DNA of 64,000 nucleotides from CAZUHB01 sp964620445 (lineage in GTDB: Bacteria; Planctomycetota; B15-G4; CAYZWU01). A model generated the notes under the pieces. The model saw only the letters and a program-made list of their open reading frames with translations. It searched no databases and had not been told where the DNA came from. Shown here piece by piece: positions 44,236-51,775 of this stretch (the first letter of the stretch is position 1; every line of letters begins with the position of its first letter). A program made the translations under genes and the position numbers. Location of the stretch: positions 62,001 to 126,000 of the forward strand of contig CAZUHB010000003.1 in NCBI GenBank assembly GCA_964620445.1, in the 5' to 3' direction.

Positions 44236-44946
44236 TCAGTTTTCCTGTCCCCGGTTGCGTTTCGGCTGCTGGAGCTCCCAGTTGATCTCGGCACTCGATT
44301 TTCGCAGATAGAGAGGCTTGAACGCATCGATCGGCGTGGGACCGGTGTTCCTGAAGGAGCGCAGTCCGAGCCGCCCCACGCCGACGGCGCTCGAGGTGGT
44401 CTGAAGGCGGCTCTCGAAGGATCGGTCCGCGATCCGGCTCAATCTCTCCGCGCCATCGCCTGTCACGATCCACCCCTCGCCGATCCTTGCGGCCGCATCT
44501 TCCCAGGATCCGGCCATGTGAACCGCCTCCTCCGTCAGATCCCCCTCCCCATCGATACGGAAGGCCGCACTGTAGCAGTCCTTGTTGCCGGCGTCTGCGA
44601 CAACGAAAATCACCTCGCCCGCGGAACCCACGCACAGGGCGCGGGCCGCGAGGGATGACACCCCCGACAGGGGGCAACCCGTGCCGAGCGCGAATCCGAG
44701 AGCGGTGGCCGCTCCCACGCGCAATCCGGTGTAGGAACCGGGACCGAGACCGACGGCGACGAGGCTCACATCTCCGGGCCGAACCTTGTCCCCGGCGAGA
44801 AGTGCGGCGATCGCGGGCGCGAGCTCCCGTCCGTGAGCCGAACCCTCCTCGAGGGACAGAACCGACGCCGGGTTCCGATCGTGCAGGAGCGCGATCTGCC
44901 CCGCGCGGGTAGACGTATCCACAGCGAGCGTGATGAACTCGACCAT
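44236..44946 (-). CDS. tsaB: tRNA threonylcarbamoyladenosine biosynthesis protein TsaB
   Basis: 236 residues from ATG 44946, which overlaps the TGA of glmM (TGATG). It opens with ITLAVDTSTRAGQIAL, and the conserved VGLGPGSYTGLRVG loop near residue 65-78 identifies TsaB. It is the partner of TsaD in making t6A on tRNAs. A longer frame exists upstream but lies inside glmM and lacks a ribosome site. tsaB is commonly adjacent to cell-envelope genes. Confidence 0.93.
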   Translation of the reverse strand: MVEFITLAVDTSTRAGQIALLHDRNPASVLSLEEGSAHGRELAPAIAALLAGDKVRPGDVSLVAVGLGPGSYTGLRVGAATALGFALGTGCPLSGVSSLAARALCVGSAGEVIFVVADAGNKDCYSAAFRIDGEGDLTEEAVHMAGSWEDAAARIGEGWIVTGDGAERLSRIADRSFESRLQTTSSAVGVGRLGLRSFRNTGPTPIDAFKPLYLRKSSAEINWELQQPKRNRGQEN

Positions 44947-46304
44947 CAGCCGATTTCCGTCCGTATGGTGTCCGCGATCGATCCGGCCAGCTCGTTGACC
45001 TGGTCCTGGTCGCGGCCCTCGATCATGACGCGTAGCTTCGATTCCGTGCCCGAGTAGCGGACCACCACGCGCCCCTCTTCGGCCAGCAAGGCCTCGACCG
45101 CGGCGATCCGTTCCACCACGGCGGGCATCTCGTCCAGGGGCGGCTTGCGCTTCACCGGAACATTGATCAGCACCTGGGGGAAGGTCTCCATGGTGGAAAC
45201 GAACTCGGCCAGTGACGTTCCCGATTCGCAAAGCGCCTCGAAGAGACGCAGCGCCGTGTAGGCTCCGTCGCCCGTGTAGTTGTTGTCCCGGCCGAAGATG
45301 ATATGCCCCGACTGTTCGCCGCCGAGGGTGTAGTCCCCCTCCTGCATGCAGGCCGTCACGAAGCGGTCGCCCACGGAAGTCCGTTCGAGGTCTATGCCCT
45401 CCCGGCGGAGGGCGGCGGCAAGTCCGATGTTGCTCATTACCGTGGCCACCACGGTATCATGATTCAACGCGCCCTTCGTCTTGAGCCAGATCCCGAGACC
45501 GGCCATGACCTTGTCGCCGTTGACCAGTTCACCTTCGTTGTCGATCAGGATGCAGCGGTCGCCGTCGCCGTCGAGCGCCATGCCGACGTCGCATTTCTCG
45601 GCGAGGACGAGATCCCGAAGCGATTCGGGATAGACCGAACCGCACTGGTCGTTGATGTTGGTCCCGTTGGGGGCGTTCGCCATGACCGTGATCTTGGCGC
45701 CCAGCCTCTTGAGAATCTCCGGAGCGGATTTCCACGTGGCGCCGTTGGCGCAATCGACGGCCACCTTGAGATCGCGCAGCATACCGCTCTCGAACCGGTC
45801 GACCATGTACGAAACGTATTCCTCGAATCCGGAGGGATCATCCATGACCTTTCCGACCGCACCGCCGGTCCGGAGAGCGGTGGGAATATCGGGCGCGTCG
45901 ATCATCGACTCCAGCAGGTTCTCGGAATCGTCGCTGATCTTGAAACCGTCGCTGTGGAAGATCTTGATGCCGTTGTCGGCCATCGGATTGTGCGAGGCCG
46001 AGATCATGATCCCCGACCCGAGGCCGCGCGCACGCGTGAGATAGGCGAGGGCGGGCGTGGGCAGGACACCGAAGTCGACGGCATCGACACCGACCGACGT
46101 GAGCCCCGCGCAGAGAGCGGTCCTGATCATGCAGCCCGAGACTCTCGTGTCCGCGCCGATTCCCACGCGGGGACGTTCAGCCGGGGCCGACTCCTGCAGG
46201 AGCGCACCCACGCACTGGCCCACCTTGAGAATCGTCGACGGCACGAGGGCGCCGCTGTTGGCCACATTCCTGATTCCGTCCGTTCCGAAATACTTGTTCG
46301 CCAT
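44946..46304 (-). CDS. glmM: Phosphoglucosamine mutase
   Basis: 452 residues from ATG 46304. KYFGTDGIRNVAN at the start, the phosphoserine loop SASHNP, the metal loop DGDGDR, and RYSGTE at the phosphate-binding end are all intact. It interconverts glucosamine-6-P and glucosamine-1-P, a step to UDP-GlcNAc. It is downstream of cdaA-cdaR, the classical c-di-AMP/peptidoglycan arrangement; GlmM binds and inhibits CdaA in Gram-positives. Length is typical. An in-frame upstream extension to 46394 is ignored as it carries no family sequence. Confidence 0.96.
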   Translation of the reverse strand: MANKYFGTDGIRNVANSGALVPSTILKVGQCVGALLQESAPAERPRVGIGADTRVSGCMIRTALCAGLTSVGVDAVDFGVLPTPALAYLTRARGLGSGIMISASHNPMADNGIKIFHSDGFKISDDSENLLESMIDAPDIPTALRTGGAVGKVMDDPSGFEEYVSYMVDRFESGMLRDLKVAVDCANGATWKSAPEILKRLGAKITVMANAPNGTNINDQCGSVYPESLRDLVLAEKCDVGMALDGDGDRCILIDNEGELVNGDKVMAGLGIWLKTKGALNHDTVVATVMSNIGLAAALRREGIDLERTSVGDRFVTACMQEGDYTLGGEQSGHIIFGRDNNYTGDGAYTALRLFEALCESGTSLAEFVSTMETFPQVLINVPVKRKPPLDEMPAVVERIAAVEALLAEEGRVVVRYSGTESKLRVMIEGRDQDQVNELAGSIADTIRTEIG

Positions 46305-46390
46305 GGAGATCCCCGTTGATTCCAATAACAGCCCTTGCGGTGATCCGCCTCCGCCGATGCCGGTCCCGCTCGCGGCCGGGCCCGGCCGGC

Positions 46391-47539
46391 TCACTTGTTG
46401 TCTGGCGCGGGTTCAGGCTCTGGAAACTGCACGACCGGTTTCGACTCCCCCTCTTTGAGGCTGACGCGGACCGTGTCCGGCAGGTCGCTCGTGTAGAGAA
46501 CGAGATCGTAGATATCCTTTACCCGGCGTCCCTTGAGATCGATGACCGCCAGGATCCGCGCCTGCCGCTCCTCGTCGGAGAGATTCTCCAGGACCGATTT
46601 CCGGCCCTTGATGATCACCTCGACCATCTCCTCCTCCGGTTTGATCGTGTCCAGCTTTTCCAGGGGAAGAGGGTTTCCATTGTCGAGGAGAATGATCGGT
46701 ACGAAGAGGGACTCCTCGACCTCTTTCTCCAGGATGTTCAGATTGACGGCGATCACGTTGTCCCTCGTTCTCACGGTGATCTTCTTCCTGAGCATCTCGG
46801 GCGAGCCGTGCAGCTGCAAGGTGGCGCCCTTGCCGATCTCGCTGAAATCGACCGTCTCGAGCTCGAAGAGGGATGGATCCTGTCGGATCGCGTCGATTTC
46901 GGGCGCCGGACCGGAGATCGTGACGTTCGTGGGATCGAAGGTCACCCGCGACGGATCATAACTCAGGCCATCCCCGGGCGACAGCGCGTTCACGGTGTTC
47001 AGATTGTTCGCGGCATTGAGCGAGATGCTGATCTCCTTGCGCCAGGCCAGCTTGAGTTCGATCCTCTTCGGCTCGAAGGTCACCCTGATCCCGCTCGCCT
47101 GCAAGAGGTCGGGAAAGAACTCCCGCAAGATGGTGACCTGTTCGTAGTGGGAATCGCTCTCGCTGGTCAGGCTCTGGTAGCTGAAGGCATACTTGCCCAC
47201 GAGCTTGGTGGGCAGCCGTTCGCTCGGTCCGGAGAGGATCACGCGGAGGATCTTCTCCTCGATGAAGGTGTTGTCGTCGATGCTGCTCGTTTCCATCACG
47301 TTTTCGGGAAGAATGATAAAAAAGCCCTCATCGACGAGATTCGATTGTTCCAGGTAGGCCTCCTGACCCTGCACCACGTGGATGTGAAGCTCGTGTTCTT
47401 TCCTGTCGTCCACTTTCTGGGCCACGTAGATCCAGACGATGATCGCCAGGAAGATCGCCATCAGTTTGCGGCCGATATCCTTCCGGAAAACGGAGTAGAA
47501 AAAAGCGCGTACCTTTTTTGTCGGGGAGTTCGGGCTCAC
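46391..47539 (-). CDS. cdaR: YbbR-domain protein, CdaA regulator (CdaR)
   Basis: 382 residues. One N-terminal TM helix (about 26-44, MAIFLAIIVWIYVAQ, the typical YbbR opening WxxVN-like) is followed by three YbbR-like beta domains outside the membrane (FFIILPENVMETSS..., FDPTNVTISGPAPEID as the conserved VxIxGP motif, and a third to the C-terminus). It is coupled to cdaA by a GTGA overlap, as in Firmicutes, where CdaR modulates the diadenylate cyclase. The start is GTG at 47539. Confidence 0.88.
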   Translation of the reverse strand: MSPNSPTKKVRAFFYSVFRKDIGRKLMAIFLAIIVWIYVAQKVDDRKEHELHIHVVQGQEAYLEQSNLVDEGFFIILPENVMETSSIDDNTFIEEKILRVILSGPSERLPTKLVGKYAFSYQSLTSESDSHYEQVTILREFFPDLLQASGIRVTFEPKRIELKLAWRKEISISLNAANNLNTVNALSPGDGLSYDPSRVTFDPTNVTISGPAPEIDAIRQDPSLFELETVDFSEIGKGATLQLHGSPEMLRKKITVRTRDNVIAVNLNILEKEVEESLFVPIILLDNGNPLPLEKLDTIKPEEEMVEVIIKGRKSVLENLSDEERQARILAVIDLKGRRVKDIYDLVLYTSDLPDTVRVSLKEGESKPVVQFPEPEPAPDNK

Positions 47540-48351
47540 AGCGGGCTCTCCTCCCCTGATTCGGAATAGACGATTTCGCTCAGCATCTCCTCCAGTTCCT
47601 TACCATCCTTCGGCTCCCGGAACAGACCGCGGGTCGCGAGGCGGATCTTGCCGGTCTCCTCGGAAACGACGACAGCCACGGCATCACTTTCTTCGGTGAC
47701 GCCCAGGGCCGCGCGGTGGCGCGTCCCCATATCGGTGGGCAGGCTGGTCTGTTCGCTCAGCGGCAGCAGGCACCCGGCGGCCACGATCCGGTCGCGCCGG
47801 ACGATGACCGCGCCGTCGTGCAGCGGCGAGTTGGGATAAAAAATCGACTCGAGGAGGGCCACGTTGAGCTCGGCGCTCAGCTTTTCCGAGCCTTCCAGAT
47901 ACGATCCGAGTCCGACCGAACCCTCGATCACGATGATCGCGCCGATCCGTTTGCGAGCCAGCCGCACCGCCCCGCGCGCGATCGGGCTGAGCGAGAGCTC
48001 GGGCCTCGAGAAGATGCCCACCTCGCCGAGGCGCGAGAGGCCCCGTCTGATCTCCGGTTGAAACACGATCACGAGCGCCAGGATCATGGCCGTGAGAAAG
48101 GTTTCGGCCACGAGGCTGATGCGGGGCAGGGAGAACGATCCGACACCCTCGCCGCTCCTCTGGAACAGGACCAGGGCGAGGAAGATGACCGCAATGAGGG
48201 AGAGGATCCCCTTCATGATACCGAGCCCGCGCGTGCCATGAAGAAAACGGAGGATCAGATAAAAGATCAGCGCGAAGATGGCGATCTCTAGAGCTGCCTC
48301 GAAGAACTGCAGCGGTGTCATCTTGAACAAGTCTGTCAGGTAACCGGGCAT
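47536..48351 (-). CDS. cdaA: Diadenylate cyclase, membrane form (CdaA/DacA)
   Basis: About 271 residues from ATG 48351. Three N-terminal TM helices (about 15-105) are followed by a DAC domain: NSPLHDGAVIV holds the catalytic DGA motif, and GTRHRAALG the RHR motif. It makes c-di-AMP from two ATP. The frame continues upstream to 48465 through a 22 bp repeat array, but the extension (RMRPQTP-like) is made of repeat codons and the domain begins at MPGYLTDLF. The Shine-Dalgarno sequence is weak. c-di-AMP synthesis in a diderm next to folP, cdaR and glmM matches the wide distribution of this cluster. Confidence 0.95.
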   Translation of the reverse strand: MPGYLTDLFKMTPLQFFEAALEIAIFALIFYLILRFLHGTRGLGIMKGILSLIAVIFLALVLFQRSGEGVGSFSLPRISLVAETFLTAMILALVIVFQPEIRRGLSRLGEVGIFSRPELSLSPIARGAVRLARKRIGAIIVIEGSVGLGSYLEGSEKLSAELNVALLESIFYPNSPLHDGAVIVRRDRIVAAGCLLPLSEQTSLPTDMGTRHRAALGVTEESDAVAVVVSEETGKIRLATRGLFREPKDGKELEEMLSEIVYSESGEESPL

Positions 48352-48380
48352 GGCGTTCGCTTTTCCATGTTTTCTACCGC

Positions 48381-48490
48381 CAGGTGTCTGCGGGCGCATT
48401 CGCAGGTGTCTGCGGACGCATTCGCAGGTGTCTGCGGACGCATTCGCAGGAATCTGCGGACGCATTCGCAGGTAACTGCGGACGCACTCG
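48381..48490. repeat. 22 bp tandem repeat array between folP and cdaA
   Basis: Five units starting at 48381, 48403, 48425, 48447 and 48469, with small differences. Each contains CTGCG-gacgcatt-CGCAG, a 5 bp stem. The array occupies much of the 204 bp folP-cdaA gap, 30 to 139 bases upstream of the cdaA start. The 22 bp period is not a multiple of three. Confidence 0.92.
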
Positions 48491-48555
48491 TTCGAGGCGC
48501 CAGACGGCGATTATGCTGTCACGCCGCTGATGCGTCTACACAAAAGATCCCTCTT

Positions 48556-49458
48556 TCAATCTCGAGCCGGATAGTGCCTACCGTTCACCGATCGCCGGAT
48601 CGCTTCGAACACGTCGAGAGCGCGTCGATTTTCAGCCACATCGTGAACGCGAACCACGGCGCACAGGGCCATGGCCGCCCAGATGGTGGTGGCGATCGTC
48701 TCGGGGAGACGGTCGTTGACCTCGCTGCCCGTTATCGCTCCAAGAAAGGATTTGCGCGAACAGCCCACCAGAACCGGGTAGTCGCGGCCGAGATCGCCGA
48801 GGTTTGCGAGCAGTTCGAGATTGTCTTCTAGCCTCTTGCCGAAGCCGATCCCGGGATCGACGACCACCGAATCGGAGGACACGCCGAGCTGAAGCAGGGG
48901 AGCGATTCTCTGGTTCAGCTCCCGGCCGACTTCTGCGAGAGCGTCGTCATAGGACGGCGCGCGCTGCATCGTCTCGGGCGTGCCGCGTATGTGCATCACC
49001 ACCAGACCAGCGCCGCTCTCAGCCGCCAGAGGCGCCATGGCCGGATCGAAAGTGAAACCAGATATATCGTTGATGATCGATGCGCCCGCGCAGAGTGCGG
49101 CTTCTGCCACCGCGGCGCGCGTCGTGTCGATCGACAGTGGACAATCGACGGTGGCGGCCAGACTCTCGATCACCGGGACCGTTCGTTCCAGCTCCTCGTC
49201 GACTGTCGTCCCTTTCGATCCCGGCCGCGTCGACTCCCCCCCCACGTCGATGATGTGCGCTCCCTGGGCGGCCATCTCCGTGCCGCGAGCGACCGCCTTA
49301 TGCCGATCGAACCACTGTCCGCCGTCGGAAAAGGAGTCGGGCGTGACATTCAGAATTCCCATGATCCGCGGCGAGCGTCCCAGGAGGAGTTCCTTCCCCT
49401 TCGCCAGGCGCCAGATCCGTTCCCGCGGCTGAGCGGCCGAACGCGCCTTCCGGCTCAT
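48556..49458 (-). CDS. folP: Dihydropteroate synthase
   Basis: 300 residues. The pterin-binding signatures are MGILNVTPDSFSDGG and later HIIDVGGESTRPGS; the remaining TIM-barrel loops are present (DTTRAAVAEAAL, INDISGF, VDPGIGFGK). It joins 7,8-dihydropterin-pyrophosphate with p-aminobenzoate in folate synthesis. The N-terminus carries a 30-residue basic extension. The usual Firmicute order ftsH-folP...cdaA-cdaR-glmM is roughly kept here, with the oxidoreductase gene inserted between ftsH and folP. Confidence 0.95.
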   Translation of the reverse strand: MSRKARSAAQPRERIWRLAKGKELLLGRSPRIMGILNVTPDSFSDGGQWFDRHKAVARGTEMAAQGAHIIDVGGESTRPGSKGTTVDEELERTVPVIESLAATVDCPLSIDTTRAAVAEAALCAGASIINDISGFTFDPAMAPLAAESGAGLVVMHIRGTPETMQRAPSYDDALAEVGRELNQRIAPLLQLGVSSDSVVVDPGIGFGKRLEDNLELLANLGDLGRDYPVLVGCSRKSFLGAITGSEVNDRLPETIATTIWAAMALCAVVRVHDVAENRRALDVFEAIRRSVNGRHYPARD

Positions 49459-49480
49459 TTCGCCTGCCTCCGACCTGTTG

Positions 49481-51157
49481 CTAGTTTTTCCGTTCAGTCG
49501 CGTAGGGCCAGGCGGCCACGCCGCCTTCCATCACCTGTACATCGTCATACCCGGCGGCCTTGAGCATCAGGGACGCCTCGTACCCCCTGAGCGAGACCGC
49601 GCAAAAGGTGATGATCGGCTTGTCCCGCGGTATCTGATCGACAAGATGCCGCACCTTGCCGAGGGGGATGTTCCGGGCGCCGGCGACCGCTGCCTCAGCC
49701 ACTTCGCCCGGGCTGCGCACGTCGAGAAGGAATACATCCTCTCCCCGATCGAGCATCTCTTTCACCGCTGTCGACGTGATCCCCCGAAGACGGCCCTCCA
49801 TCTTGTTCTTGAGGACGTTGGCCGCCGTGATCAGAACGTCGAGCGCGTTCGAGTAGGGCGGCGCGTAGCAGAGGTCGAGCTTGGAGAGCTGATCGACGGT
49901 GAGAGATCCCGCGAGCGCACCCGCGCAGGCATCGACCCTCTTCGAGACGTCTCCCGTGCCCACGGCCTGGACACCGAGGAGCCGGCCCGTCTCCTTTTCG
50001 GCAACGAGCTTCAGGATCACGCCGGCCGAACCCGGATAGTAATGGGCGCGGTCTTCGCCCGGCACGCAGCAGGTGATGGTCTCGAATCCGGCGGTGCGCG
50101 CTTCGCTCTCCGAGAGGCCGCTTCTGGCCACGTTCAGCTCGCAAACCTTGACCACCGTGCTTCCCAGAACACCGGGGAAGGTCTCGTCGCCGCCGCACAG
50201 ATTGACCGCCGCCACCCGCCCCTGCTTGTTGGCTGTCGAACCGAGAGGGATGAACGAGGGCTGGCCGGTCAGAATGTTCCGGACCTCGACGCAGTCCCCG
50301 GCCGCGTAGATGTCCGGATCGGAGGTGCGCATCCTGTCGTCGACCCGAATGCCCCGAAAGGAACCGGTTTCGAGCCCCGCCGCGGCAGCGAGCTCCGACG
50401 CGGGCCGCACTCCGACGGCGAGGATGACCAGATCGGCGTCGAGCCGTAGATCGCCGCAAGCGACCGCCTCGACCGCCCCCCTCCCCTCGATGGCGGTGAC
50501 CGAGGTGTTCGTGTGGACCGTGATGCCCTCCTCCTCGAGATGCTTCTCCACGAGCAAGGCGATCTCGGGATCGAGCATCGGAAGGATGCGGGGAAGCATC
50601 TCCACCACGGAAACATCGAGGGCGCAATCTGCAAGACTCTCGGCCATTTCCAGGCCGATCAAACCGCCGCCGACGATCACCGCCTTGCGGGCTGTCCCCC
50701 CGTCGACCATGGCGCGGATCCGGTCGGCGTCCTCCACCCGCTTGACGGTGAACACACTGTCGAGATCGGCGCCCGGTATGGGAGGAATGAACGCCTCGGC
50801 ACCGGTTGCGATCACGAGCTTCTCGTAGGGCAGGATCGAGGTCTCACCGCTCTCCACGTGCCTGACGTGAACGGTTCTGGCCTCCCGGTCGATCGACAGG
50901 GCCTCCGTCCGGTTGAGAACCTTGACCTTCTTCACAGTCTCGAAAAAGCCCGGGTCCCGCGCCACACCGACAGGCGTGCTGAAGAGTTCCTCCCGTTCCT
51001 TCACGACTCCCGAGATGAAATATGGAAGTCCGCATCCCGCGTAGGACAGGATCTCCCCCTTCTCGACGACCGTGACGTCCGCGTCCGCACGGAGTCGGAC
51101 CGTCTTGCATGCAGCTTTCATTCCCGCCGCGACACCGCCGATGACAACAACTTTCAT
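49481..51157 (-). CDS. CoA-disulfide reductase-like flavoprotein with C-terminal rhodanese domain
   Basis: About 558 residues. FAD motif VVVIGGVAAGMKAA; redox-active Cys in the SYAGCGLPYFISG loop (about residue 43), as in CoA-disulfide reductase and NADH oxidase; NAD-binding VIVGGGLIGLEMAE near 155; second FAD motif IYAAGDCVEV. The last 105 residues form a rhodanese domain with catalytic Cys in ITFCAVSLRG. This is the CoADR-RHD architecture, linked to CoA persulfide or polysulfide reduction. ATG 51157 behind AGAGG is preferred to a TTG two codons earlier. It sits between ftsH and folP, on the minus strand. Confidence 0.9.
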   Translation of the reverse strand: MKVVVIGGVAAGMKAACKTVRLRADADVTVVEKGEILSYAGCGLPYFISGVVKEREELFSTPVGVARDPGFFETVKKVKVLNRTEALSIDREARTVHVRHVESGETSILPYEKLVIATGAEAFIPPIPGADLDSVFTVKRVEDADRIRAMVDGGTARKAVIVGGGLIGLEMAESLADCALDVSVVEMLPRILPMLDPEIALLVEKHLEEEGITVHTNTSVTAIEGRGAVEAVACGDLRLDADLVILAVGVRPASELAAAAGLETGSFRGIRVDDRMRTSDPDIYAAGDCVEVRNILTGQPSFIPLGSTANKQGRVAAVNLCGGDETFPGVLGSTVVKVCELNVARSGLSESEARTAGFETITCCVPGEDRAHYYPGSAGVILKLVAEKETGRLLGVQAVGTGDVSKRVDACAGALAGSLTVDQLSKLDLCYAPPYSNALDVLITAANVLKNKMEGRLRGITSTAVKEMLDRGEDVFLLDVRSPGEVAEAAVAGARNIPLGKVRHLVDQIPRDKPIITFCAVSLRGYEASLMLKAAGYDDVQVMEGGVAAWPYATERKN

Positions 51158-51299
51158 TACCAACCTCTACTTTTCTCCAATCGGTCCTGCAATATCCTCT
51201 TCGCCCGATCCCTTCGAGAATAACCTCTGATCTTCGTCCGTTCAATCCTCTGGAAAGAGCTGGGCGAGATGATAGAGTATCTGTCGAAACGGAGCAGCC

Positions 51300-51728
51300 A
51301 TGGACATGATGGATTTAATCCTCTATCTCGCCATCGCGGCGGCAGCCACCTACTGGGGATCGCGTCTCATACTCGGGCGGCGGCGATTCCAGGTCCTCAA
51401 ACCGCAGCTCGAGGGCGACGGGATCCTTCTCGAGGAACGGATGGTTTTCACCCGCTTCAATTTTCCCATGATCAAGCGGATCACTTTCGCGACCGTTTTT
51501 CTCACGGAAAAACGGTTCGTCATGGTCCACTGGCTCACGCGAAACAAGATCCTCCAAACGCCGCTCGGCCACAGGGGCAGCGCCGGAAAGGACGAGGCCT
51601 ACTTCGAGGTGGAGCAGAGGGGAAAGAGGAAGTTGCTCCTCCTGAGAACCACACTCCGCGGAGGAGGCCGGATCCGTCTCCACATCGCCGATCCCGATGA
51701 GTGGCTCATATTGATCAAAAAATACTGA
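51300..51728 (+). CDS. Small membrane-anchored protein, possibly PH-like (hypothetical)
   Basis: 142 residues. One N-terminal TM helix (about 5-26) is followed by a 110-residue soluble beta-rich domain with alternating strands (ERMVFTRFNFPMIKR, TFATVFLTEKRFVMVHWL) and a last amphipathic helix (DPDEWLILIKKY). The strand-turn pattern resembles bacterial PH or GRAM domains, but the match is by eye only. It lies alone on the plus strand between the convergent ftsH gene and the divergent oxidoreductase gene. GGAG is 6 bases before the ATG. Function unknown. Confidence 0.55.
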   Translation: MDMMDLILYLAIAAAATYWGSRLILGRRRFQVLKPQLEGDGILLEERMVFTRFNFPMIKRITFATVFLTEKRFVMVHWLTRNKILQTPLGHRGSAGKDEAYFEVEQRGKRKLLLLRTTLRGGGRIRLHIADPDEWLILIKKY

Positions 51729-51775
51729 CCTTCACCTGCCGCGCGGGAGCGGCGGGGCGGATCGGGAAACACTTT

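Noticed and set aside
48352..48465. Extended N-terminus of CdaA through the 22 bp repeats
   Set aside because: The extra residues are only repeat translation and precede the normal first TM helix; the ATG at 48351 fits the family.
48381..48490. Five regular repeats that could be read as a short CRISPR array
   Set aside because: Units follow each other head to tail at 22 bp with no spacers, and no cas gene is nearby.
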